A stretch of DNA of 11,755 nt from Euperipatoides rowelli (taxonomy: Eukaryota; Onychophora; Udeonychophora; Euonychophora; Peripatopsidae). A program made the translations under genes and the position numbers. The stretch lies in the NCBI GenBank assembly GCA_003024985.2, contig PXIH01S0002604.1; one strand, given 5' to 3'. The stretch's first letter is position 1, and each line of letters begins with the position of its first letter. Positions 1 to 8,291 of the stretch are shown here, piece after piece. A model generated the notes under the pieces. The model ran no database searches. It saw nothing but the letters and a program-made list of their open reading frames with translations, and was not told where the DNA came from.

Positions 1-1935
1 AAGTTCTTAATTTAACAAATAATAAAACAGCATGAAACTAGCTTAACTTTTATGAAATAAATATGGTATTATTTCTTTAGGCAGATATCAGCTGGGTTGG
101 AAACAAATATATAAATTCAAAAGTCAATATTTTATATAACAATATGTCTTGAGTTATTGACATTTAGTCTTACTGTAAAGTTTTTTTGAAATTATTTCAA
201 GTGAAATGCAGTTTAGATATTATGAAAGTATGATTTAAAGTAAAATTATATTGATTTTAAGAAGAAACGAAACTAGAATAAGAATGAAAAAAAAAACAAC
301 ACCAAACATAGTTCTACCGTTTCAATTTAATTAGTTAGCAGAATCATCATGTAACCATAATGGGCTATACTGGGAGCTTGGAATTGACTGTTGAAATATA
401 CCATTTGTAAGGAAATGAATCAGTTCTAATAGCACTCCACTATAACCGATGTCAAGATATAGAAATAATCAGGGTCATTTAAATATTAAGATAGTTATGA
501 TAAGCCCAAATACAATAATAGTTTCCTTACACCAATTCATAGAATAGATCAGGATTCCTCAAATCAGCATAATTTTGAAAAGAAATACAAATGAGTAAAA
601 TGGCATAAAGGATGAAATAGGTCACTGGTTATTAACTCTTCTAAGTCAAGTACTTTGATAAGAAAAAATATCTTCTCACCTTGTCTATTATTTTATACGT
701 AAAGGTAATGATATAATAAATAGTAAAGCAAATAATGATTTCTAAACATCCAATGTATGACACATACATCATCCACATATGACCTGACATTTAATTATCA
801 AACTGATGAGATGCTGGTTGTATTGAATCAATATATTAATCACTTAATCACTTAAATCACTATTTCCATTATAGCAATACATAAAAACAGTACTAAAAAA
901 ACATGAAATTAAAAAAAAACATGAAAAATTAAAACTATCATGCATATTTCCCTACATTTTGTCTAATATTAATTTATAGTTAGTATAGCTGGCTGAGCAA
1001 TAATTAATTTGGTATTTACTTCCAGAAAGAAGATAGTCCTGTAGCATAAAAAATATTCATGGTCGCAAAATTTGTAATTCATTGATTAAAGAAATTGAAT
1101 TTGTTCACATCTTACTTCATATTGGCCTAACTGCCCCTTTATGATATTCCTCTACTGCTATATTATCAATTTTACACTATTTATCTTTTATGTGCTTATG
1201 TAAATATATAAAAATAATACAATCAATCATCACTTCATTTGCTGTCAGGTGACTGTTTCTCACGTCAACAGATAACATTTCACATGACTTTATTTGGAGG
1301 GTAAAAATTTCCCACCACAACTAAAAAAATCTAAATCAGTTATGGCCAATCATTTTCATCTACATGCTCCCTTTGATGGAAAACAATGTTTTATGCCCCT
1401 TGCAATAATGTACTTCTTGTTCGATACACATTTCGATCTGGCGAGGTTTATTTTTCATAAGAACTCGCTAGTATTCTATTTTATTTCAACCCAAAATTTG
1501 ATTTTTTTTTTCATTTTTAAATAATTTTAGCATTCTGATGTTTTTCATTTATTATATTTTTAAAACTATTAAAAAATTATGTAAAGCAATTAATTATCTT
1601 CACCTCTCTGTCTATAATGTAGTTTTATATGAAGCTGCGGAACCACTGGTAGAGCGGAGCCACTGGTAGAGCGTCTAATTTTTTTTTCTATAAATATATC
1701 ATAATGATTAGCATTGAAATTTTCAATAAAAATAAAAATTCAAATATTAATCCAGATAATTCTACTATCCTTTATATAGGACAGTTAGGTTATAATTTTT
1801 ATTTAGTACTTACAAAAATTTCCAACAAATCAAAGTTAGGAATATTTGCTCTATAGGAATCAGTTAAGCATTTAATTTTTTTTTTTTTGCACTTGTGATA
1901 CAGTGAGCTTCTGAATGTAACAAAGTTTTAGATAG
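1..1935. other. AT-rich non-coding flank
   Basis: I see no gene in this stretch. It is strongly AT-rich, with stop codons in all frames at close spacing and many short A and T runs. The longest open stretch, about 230 bases near 1294-1524 on the + strand, starts at a non-ATG codon, ends in a phenylalanine-rich T-tract translation, and shows no domain pattern, so I read it as chance. Minor local repeats are present: three copies of an ATCACTTA-like unit near 836-860, and two ACATGAAA-plus-A-run units near 900-933. The one distinctive item, a 17-bp tandem repeat at 1637-1673, is listed separately. The stretch ends where the LINE at about 1937 begins. Confidence 0.7.
1637..1673 (+). repeat. 17-bp tandem repeat resembling a tRNA D-arm
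   Basis: A 17-bp unit, GCGGAACCACTGGTAGA, is followed at once by a copy with one change (GCGGAGCCACTGGTAGA) and by GCG of a third, giving about 2.2 copies. The shared core CCACTGGTAGAGCG occurs at 1643-1656 and 1660-1673. GTAGAGCG is the common end of the D-loop and D-stem in many tRNAs and lies in the A-box region of tRNA promoters. A run of T follows shortly at about 1679-1688, the type of signal that stops RNA polymerase III. No anticodon arm, T-arm or B box follows, so it is not a tRNA gene. It may be a minisatellite fragment or the remnant of a tRNA-derived SINE head. Confidence 0.5.
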
Positions 1936-1938
1936 GAT

Positions 1939-1956
1939 ACTTCCGGTCAAGATGGC
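1939..1956 (+). promoter_or_regulatory. ETS plus YY1-like motif at LINE 5' end, overlapping ORF1 ATG
   Basis: ACTTCCGG (1939-1946) matches the core of ETS-family sites, and CAAGATGGC (1948-1956) matches the YY1 consensus. They sit one base apart at the very start of the LINE coding region. YY1 sites of this form are known near the 5' end of mammalian L1 and place its transcription start. Here the ATG inside the YY1 motif (1952-1954) is also the first codon of ORF1 and has a strong start context (A at -3, G at +4). I infer an internal promoter; transcription itself cannot be seen from sequence. Confidence 0.5.
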
Positions 1957-3100
1957 AACTATTAGTCAACTTGCAGGATGTGCTCGTCAAGAGAATTATA
2001 ATATTTGGATTAAAAAACTACTAAGTGACTTATTAAGCTTTGAGAAGTCTATTACAGATGTGTTGAGAATAATTCGGAACGGTATGTAAAATTATTAAAA
2101 AGCGTAAAATACTGGCACAAAGTTATGATACCAGTACTCTCCCTAAAAGATTCATATTTATTTTATACAGTGAACACATAGATGTAAGAATGAATGCAGT
2201 TGAAATTATCCTTGAAATGGTAAAGTTAGTAGGAAAAGAGTCAATCTCTCCAGCATTTACTTTCCGAGAAATGCTCGATATCTAGGTATAGATTTTGTAT
2301 CTGAAAAGAAAGTAAATGAAATACGAGATAAGTTTCAATGCTATAATGGTGCCTACGTTGTACCGATAGTTCTCGGTAGTCTTTGTCAGTCAGTCGACAT
2401 CAGGGTCCACTGGTTTCCCGTGGACGAGGAGTTATCAAAAATTCAATTAGCTATAAACCCTTATGTTAAAATACAAAAAATTGAGAATGAAGAGTTTAAG
2501 GCAGGAAATGATCTATTTAAATCTAGTGTAATAGTCATGAAGACAATATTAAACCCTGGTGTTTTACTTCATGCGATCCCATATATAATGAACGTTAGCA
2601 CAATTAACAAATTATTAACAATAAAGGGAAGAGACCCTCTTTGTTTGTCTTGTTGTAAAGTTAGCCACAAGTCATTGGAATTCAAATATAAGAGATGTAA
2701 AATTTGCCATGAAATGTATATTGGGGATCATAATGACTGCGTTAGTAAAGATAAAGCTAAAATACTTTACTCTAGCATTCTGAAGTCATACAGTCATAGT
2801 ACTGAAGATGATCAAAATATTAGTCATGACCTAGAAATGGAAAAGGAAGCAGTGGATACTTACAATAATATGGAAACTGGCTACAGTACTTTGCAAAAGA
2901 AGGGGCAAGATGAATCCCAGAAAGCATTTGTCGATGAGAATGCACTATATTCTAATGCCAACTTTGTGTCACCATGTAGTTCAGATAATGAAGAAATGGC
3001 GGATATTGATGGGAGCATGGTAACACCAGAGGAGTATGCAAAAGTGAGCAGTCAGTTTCTACAGGTTCTAAGAGGAAAAAGAGAGTGCTGTTTCAGCTAA
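1952..3100 (+). pseudogene. LINE ORF1, gag-like nucleic-acid-binding protein (broken)
   Basis: ORF1 proteins of LINEs bind the element RNA and form the particle that escorts it. The reading starts at ATG 1952 (MATISQLAGCARQENY...), runs 45 codons to TAA at 2087-2089, and resumes in another frame from about 2091 (through MNAVEIILEMVKLVGKE) to a stop near 2283. It then shifts into the frame that stays open to TAA 3098-3100. The segment around RVHWFPVDEELSKIQLAINP followed by a Cys/His cluster is the usual ORF1 layout of zinc-finger LINEs. The cluster spans 2642-2740: C-x2-C-x4-H, then C-x2-C-x7-H-x2-C, so the first finger lacks its standard last Cys. After it comes an acidic, Ser/Asp/Glu-rich tail. 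At least two frameshifts make it a pseudogene. ORF2 begins about 50 bases downstream. Confidence 0.75.
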
Positions 3101-3149
3101 AAATAATGGGCCTAGGAGTCAGAGTAATGAATAACTTTATCACTTTTGT

Positions 3150-5721
3150 ATGGCTAAAAGCAAACTTTTAAAATTTTTTTCAGTGAATTTGAGATCGTTG
3201 AGTTCATTTAATAGGTCTAGTGTAATTTTAAAAAATGTGACAAATTCTTCACCTGATATTCTTTTCTTGTAGGAGACTCGCAGAATGCGGTGTGATAGTG
3301 ATAAAGTTTGGAGACATGTCTCCGCTAATTATGAAGTCAGTGAAAATTGCTTAAATATTCGCCGACAAGGAATGGCCATAGCTGTTAAAATATATTTTTC
3401 TGTCTTCGTTTCATGGATACAAAATGTCAGTGATAACATTATGTGCATGGAAATAAACTTTAATTGTTTAAAGCTCACTTTGCTAAATATTCACGCTCTG
3501 ATTCTCCCCAGTCAAAGAGCTCTATTTTATGATCTTTTGTCGAGTATTCTGAGAGGAAAAAGTGGTCAGGTACTTATTATGGGAGATCACAATATCAACT
3601 CTCCTTATAATGAAAAAAATTAATGATAAATTTCTTAATATAGCCTAATGGATATTGCAGTGTTGAAAGGAATTTTGAATCTGAAAACGAGAAGAGATGG
3701 TAGGTCAAGAAACAGACTTGATCATGCTTTTGTGTGGATTAATACTTCATTCACTTTTGATTTTGTTTATCAATTTGTCCCCTATACTGATCATTTGATG
3801 TTGGTGTTGAAATGCAATAGTAACATGTATGAGGAGAAATATCAGAAAGTTGGCATCTGCCCAAATTGGTCAGAAACTAATGTGAGCTCTTTATTATCAC
3901 TTAGATCTTTTACTGAATTGTCTGCTTCGGAATCATTAAATCCCTATGTTAAATGGCTACTGTGCAAGGAAAAGATTCATCGCTTTGGGGTCTCGGAAAT
4001 GTTAAATCAAAGGAAGCAGATAGGTATTGAAATTGATGCTAACAATAAACTTTTGAATGCTATTATAAATGTCTCCGATTCTAATGAAGAGAGAATCCTA
4101 AAATTAAAGTACCGCAATGAATATCTGCTATCTATTGAACAGAAGTATTTAATTTATAAATTAAAAAAAGAAATATATGTTACAAAGTCTGCACCGAAAT
4201 GGAAGGTGCTGGCTCTGTTAAAGAAAAGGAGAAAATACAGTAATATATATATATTGAGAGTTGGTGATCTATTGTGTGAGACAAATTTAGAGATTGTGAA
4301 AAAAACCAGGCATGTTTGTATTAGAAATGGCTAATGCTTTTGATGGAAAAAGGGATGTGAACTGTTCCAACATTGGTGATTATCCAAAAGAAAACNTCTT
4401 TTTAAAATCAAAGAACTTTGGGTGTATTGATTATGATATTCAAAAAATGGAAAAGGAAATAGCATATGAAGAATTGATTGATGTCATAAAATAAAATAAA
4501 ATAATGTCGTGGCAGGTCCTAACCGAATTACCTATTTATTTTATAGACTGCTGAAACCTCACCAAATTAATATGTTGTTAAATTTTATGAATTATTTGTT
4601 TCAGGTTATGATAGAAGAGAGTGAGGTGGCTAAGCTTAATGCATCTTTTATAAGAATGATTCCCAAAGGTAGTGTCTCTAACTCTTATGTCACAGATGTA
4701 AAGAAGTATAGACCTATCGCTCAGATGAATTCTGACAAAGTTTTACAAAAAATTCTTTTAAAGAGAATATCCCCTATGGTGGAAAAATTTTTGCCCGAGG
4801 GAATTTTGGGATAAAGAGAAGGCTAATATCCAAATATCTACTGTTGTTGCATTCTGTGTTCAATTTAAAGTATAAAAAATCATGATTTGATATATACATT
4901 GTAAAAGTTGATATGACAAACGCCTTCACTTATGTGAACATGGAATACCTTTAGTGTATTTTTTATAAAGTTTTTGGATGCAACAATACTACTAAGTTAA
5001 TTATGAATTTATTCAAAAACAAATCCATAGCCTATATGAATAAAAAATATTTTCCCACTTTGATGATGTTAATGATGGAATCCTTCAGGGCTCTCCATTG
5101 TTGTCACTAATGTACACAGTTTACTTGATTGACTTTATTATTAAATGAAAGAAGTGTGTGAGTGTTATTTGGATTATTGATAAGTTAAAGAATGTTAATC
5201 TAATCTCCTATATTGATGATAATTGTCTCATCAAGAGAGAAAATTTCTCGAGTCTATAGTGTACTGAACTGGTTTGTTAACACCACTGGGTCAAAAATAA
5301 ACTTCCAGAAGTCTTATGTTTGGGATGTCTATAAAAAGAAGGTCTTTCCCTATTGTCAAATGTCTGTATCCCATTCCTTGATATTGGGTATACCTTTCCC
5401 GTTAGAAAACTCCAAAACAATACAACATAAAATATTGGAGGATAAGATAGGTGAAATGCAACTTATAGGTAAGAGGACATCTTTTTTTGTTAAGGGATGG
5501 GTCGACAGAGGTAGACTAATTAACACATTAATCATATCTAAACTGGTTTACTATATGCCTTTCTTTGTATTTAACAAGAAATTGTTGTCTTAAGTTAACA
5601 TATTAGCTCAAATGTGTATTTTTGGAAAGTTCAAATATCTCTCAAATTCTAAGTCTATATTACCTCTAAAAAAATGGAGGCTTAGGTCTAATCGATGTAA
5701 ATGTGTTAAATATTATTGGTG
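3150..5721 (+). pseudogene. LINE ORF2: AP endonuclease plus reverse transcriptase (broken, 3' end missing)
   Basis: ORF2 nicks target DNA and reverse-transcribes the element RNA at the nick. Endonuclease: from ATG 3150 the frame reads MAKSKLLKFFSVNLRSL and then ...DILFL-stop-ET, where TAG at 3270-3272 replaces the Gln of the usual QET; the catalytic Glu (3273) is kept. GDHN at 3582-3593, RNRLDH ending at 3725, and YTDH at 3783-3794 match the other conserved endonuclease motifs. Between 3620 and 3648 two indels appear to cancel each other. A linker follows to about 4485. RT: AGPNRIT (from 4512) matches the usual SPGPDG region, then KYRPIAQMNSDKVLQKILLKRIS, motif A at 4910-4948, GILQGSP at 5077-5097, YIDD at 5209-5220, TGSKINFQKS, and GGLGLIDV at 5676. 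Stops and frameshifts lie throughout, and the C-terminal zinc finger is absent. No RNase H domain is visible. Confidence 0.85.
4486..4504 (+). repeat. (ATAAA)n microsatellite inside LINE ORF2
   Basis: Three perfect ATAAA units and one near-copy lie exactly where the ORF2 reading frame breaks, just before the AGPNRIT segment of the RT. The repeat introduces an in-frame TAA. Slippage in this tract is the likely cause of the local frame loss. Confidence 0.75.
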
Positions 5722-5952
5722 AAGGCGCGAAGCTAGCAAGCCAGGTTCATGGCTCATGCTGTCCGGCCTCTTTTGCAACTTGTCTTTATTTCTGAGAGAT
5801 AGGAAGGAAGAGGTGATATTCAACCTAGCAGTTTAAATTTCCGAAGTTGTGTTCGTTAGTTATGAGTAGTAGCAAGTTACATGACACGTAGGAAAGATTA
5901 GGACTGAACTTTCGGTTGAATACGCTGGCAGTCAGTTCGTAATTAATTGTAA
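5722..5952. other. Unassigned, less AT-rich insert between the two LINEs
   Basis: No gene is recognised here. The + strand LINE similarity ends at about 5721 and the sequence turns less AT-rich (starting GAAGGCGCGAAGCTAGCAAG). It stays distinct to about 5950, where AT-rich sequence resumes and the - strand LINE reading ends. A TCAGTT initiator-like element (5933-5938) is followed by an AATAAA at about 5966, the order found in many insect-type LTRs, so a solo LTR or a promoter-bearing retroposon is possible. I could not find matching TG...CA ends with a convincing target-site duplication. On the + strand an A-rich run (6032-6055) follows and could be a tail of a retroposed piece. Origin unresolved. 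Confidence 0.35.
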
Positions 5953-7981
5953 CTAATGTAAATAATAAATACTAATAATTGTGAAAATAATGTAAATACC
6001 AGTTGACTGACAAGATTTGCCTCCATATACCAAAAAAAAAAACAAAAAAAAAAAACTAACCATTGGCTTGAATACTCCTATAGGTATCTTTTCAATCTTT
6101 TTCTCTCTTATATAGTCTTTCAAATCATATTCACTTCCCAACCTTTCAAATATTTTTCCCCCTTAAATATGTGTTTTAGTACATTCCCCAAAATCATGGG
6201 TTAAATTCTCTTCTTGTCCACATCCAAATACGCAATTAATATCACCCTGAGTCCTCATATATCCCTTTGTTTCCATCCATTCCTTGGTCGGCAATATTTC
6301 CAACATATACCTTATAAGAAAACTCTGCATGTTTCCAGTTACATACATCTTTTTTTGCTAATCTTAAATCAACATTGTTTTTTTTTATAAGTTAAAAAGG
6401 ATACTTCCTTAGTTATGTTATCCAATTTATTTATTTTATATTTTAGCTTTGAGTTACTTAGTTTTTCATTGTTCAATTCTTGATATGTTTCCATCCAACA
6501 TTTAAATATTGGCTCTTTTGTAAGATGCCTTATATAATAAAGTTTTCCACTTTTAGTGTCCTCAATTATGTAGTTGACCATTATTACCTTGTTTGCTACC
6601 AGAATGTCAATTACTCCTAGCCCTCCCATCATTTGCAGCAATGTGGTCCTATATTACTCAACAAATTTGTAACCTTTAAACAGAAAATTTTGAACAATCC
6701 TATTAAAGCTGTGAAAAAATGCTCTAGAAATTCTGACATATGGAAAACAATAAAAAAATGTTGTAACCAATAAAGTATTGAACACTCTTATCTTTTCCAA
6801 CATTCCCAAATTAAACCTCCCCTAATATTTGACAATTTTTTCCATATCCTCAAGCCTATCTTGTAATACAGTATACTGCAGAGTATTGACATAGTTTATT
6901 GGAAATTTTAATCCCAGTATTTTCCAATGTTTGCCTTCCAAATCCTTATACTTTTTAATTTTTTTATTTTTATGTCCCATATATAAGACTTTTGAAAGTT
7001 TATAGTCGAACCTGTCATAACCACAAATTTGTTCAATATCTCATATCCCTGGTCCAACTGTCTTTTCCAGACACAAATATTGTGAGGTCATCAATATAGG
7101 TGACCACTTTGATATTATCCACCTTACCTGTTATCCAAATTCCTTTGCTTATTATTTAAATTTTATACACCAATTCTATCAGATACAAAGAGTACAGTAA
7201 GGAGGACATAGGTGAATCCTGAAGTATACCTTTTGGCAATTTTTCAAAGCATGAGTATATCTTATGATTAAAAAAAACAACAGTTTTATTTTTTATAATG
7301 TTCAATAATAATTGGGTAGTTTTGTTATCTCCAACATACTTAATAACTAGGTATTCAAGATAAGCCATGTTGACATTATTAAAAGCTCCTTCCTTGTCTA
7401 TACATTTGCATATAAAATTTCCCTTCTTTTCCTACAGTAATTGGAGAATGCCATGTGCAATATAAATAAGGCCTTACCAATTGTTCTTCCTTTAATTCCG
7501 AATATATTTGGAGATAGACATTTTTCCACTACTGTAGATATTCTCTTTAATAATATTTTTTCCAGACATTTTATATCACAATTAGTTAGGGCTATGGGCC
7601 GGTATTTGTCTTCCTCCATTACAAATTCATCTATCATATATTTTTTTGGAATAATTTTCAAATATGGCCTAGAGACCTCATTGAATAATTCCATATTGAA
7701 CTGATTATTGAACATCACATTATAAAAATCAAGCAAAACAGTTATCAGTTCAACCTTCAAAGATTTGTACACTACGTATCCAATACCATCAGGACCTGGA
7801 GTAGACTTGATGTTTACATTTTCCAAGGCACTCTGCTTTTCAATTTTTGTAACAGGTAAATTTAACATGTCCTGCTCCTCCTTATTTATTCTATTTTTAT
7901 TTCTTGATTTATAACATGTAAATTCCTTCCGTCCTTGAAAGTCTACATATTGGATAATTTCACTTTTATACTAAAATTTGG
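5953..7981 (-). mobile_element. 5'-incomplete non-LTR (LINE) retrotransposon, same group as the + strand copy
   Basis: Read on the minus strand, this holds the RT and C-terminal part of a LINE ORF2; no ORF1 or endonuclease is present. It shares with the + strand element the strings KILLKRIS, INFQKSY, YIDD and GGLG, but most residues differ, so the two are divergent families of one group and not duplicate copies. The pair lies tail-to-tail. Its upstream end meets the probable start of the copia LTR at 7982, which fits either copia inserting into it or ordinary LINE 5' truncation. The 3' limit is uncertain because no poly(A) tail on the minus strand is seen. Confidence 0.8.
5953..7981 (-). pseudogene. 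LINE ORF2, reverse transcriptase and C-terminal zinc finger (broken, N-terminus missing)
   Basis: From high to low coordinates the minus strand reads: linker; STPGPDG (about 7787-7807); YRPIALTNCDIKCLEKILLKRIS; FGIKGRTIGKALFILHM; RT motif A as DKEGAFNNVN after a one-base shift near 7398; motif B as GILQDSP (7211-7230), where Asp replaces the usual second Gly; motif C YIDD (7088-7099); TGSTINFQKSYIWD; GGLGVIDI (about 6620); and at 6163-6348 LEILPTKEWMETKGYM with C-x3-C-x7-H-x4-C (CVFGC...H...C), the zinc finger typical of LINE C-termini. A final stretch to GVFKPMV (about 6058) looks like genuine protein before a homopolymer. Frameshifts and stops, densest at 6642-7150, make it non-functional. 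Its partner role would be target-primed reverse transcription. Confidence 0.82.
6032..6055 (+). repeat. A-rich homopolymer (A11 C A12)
   Basis: Eleven A, one C and twelve A lie on the + strand. On the strand of the surrounding LINE this is poly-T, so it is not that element's own tail. It could be slippage within the LINE end or the A-tail of a plus-strand retroposed segment lying just upstream. Confidence 0.8.
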
Positions 7982-8199
7982 TGTTATTATTATCTGTTAG
8001 ATTTAACAATGCATTCTAATGAACACATGGGCTCATGCATGTTTTGTAAATGTATATACTGTACATAGATTTGAATATCGTTATCCTTGCTGTTACTTAA
8101 ATGTTCTTATGCTGAAGTTACCTTATTTACTTATATAAATATGTTTACTTTAAGCCTGTCTATGTTTCTTCAATTCCACTANGCATATTAACTCAACTA
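7982..8199 (+). repeat. Probable 5' LTR of the copia element
   Basis: The right edge is set by the primer-binding site that starts at 8200. The left edge is placed at TGTTATTATT (7982), because minus-strand LINE sequence runs up to there and copia LTRs commonly begin TGTT; TGTTAGATTT at 7995 is an alternative start. The resulting length of about 205-218 bases is reasonable for copia. A TATA box lies at 8132-8140. The final bases, CAACTA, are not the canonical CA end, so one or two bases may have mutated or the edge may be off. There is no second LTR in the window to compare with. Confidence 0.5.
8132..8140 (+). promoter_or_regulatory. TATA box in copia LTR
   Basis: TATATAAAT lies about 60 bases before the end of the LTR. 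That would place a start about 30 bases downstream, leaving a short R-U5. AT-rich context raises the chance of a random match, but the position is right. Confidence 0.4.
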
Positions 8200-8214
8200 G
8201 GGTTATGGGCCCAG
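8200..8214 (+). other. Primer-binding site for initiator tRNA-Met (half-tRNA type)
   Basis: GGGTTATGGGCCCAG is the exact reverse complement of CTGGGCCCATAACCC, the anticodon stem-loop (CAT anticodon) of animal initiator tRNA-Met as I know it. Drosophila copia is known to prime from the 5' half of this tRNA, cut within the anticodon loop, using a binding site of this sequence. A 15-base match placed between LTR-like sequence and gag makes chance very unlikely. Confidence 0.85.
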
Positions 8215-8291
8215 GCCAAAACTAAACAGCCCTATCAAGTCAACCTAAAAAAAAACTGAATCTAAATCGAACGATAGAATCGAGTAAAAGA

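Larger units (their letters stand above)
1937..5721 (+). mobile_element. Degenerate non-LTR (LINE) retrotransposon, APE type
   Basis: This is a nearly full-length but inactive LINE. In order it holds a promoter-like 5' motif, an ORF1 with Cys/His clusters, and an ORF2 with an apurinic endonuclease followed by reverse transcriptase. The RT palm motifs A (DMTNAFTYVN, 4910-4948), B (GILQGSPL, from 5077) and C (YIDD, 5209-5220) are all legible, as is GGLGLIDV at 5676-5699. Several frameshifts and stops separate them. The C-terminal CCHC zinc finger expected in this group is missing: similarity ends near 5721, where the base composition changes. No poly(A) tail or target-site duplication is seen at that edge. 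RT and endonuclease style suggest the L1/Tx1 group. That assignment is an inference from motifs. The exact 5' limit is uncertain by tens of bases. Confidence 0.85.

Noticed and set aside
1294-1524. Open stretch of about 76 codons
   Set aside because: It starts at a non-ATG codon, has no recognisable domain, and ends in a T-tract translated as Phe runs; it fits chance in AT-rich DNA.
1637-1690. Complete tRNA gene
   Set aside because: Only the D-arm part is present; there is no anticodon arm, T-arm, B box or acceptor pairing.
2080-2090. GTATGT splice-donor-like sequence at the first ORF1 break, and a pyrimidine-rich stretch ending in TAG at 3255-3272 as an acceptor
   Set aside because: Joining them would remove most of ORF1 and the endonuclease N-terminus. 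The TAG is better explained as a mutated CAG in the QET motif.
7441-7704. Plus-strand open frame opposite the minus-strand LINE RT
   Set aside because: The minus strand carries clear RT motifs here; the plus frame is their shadow.
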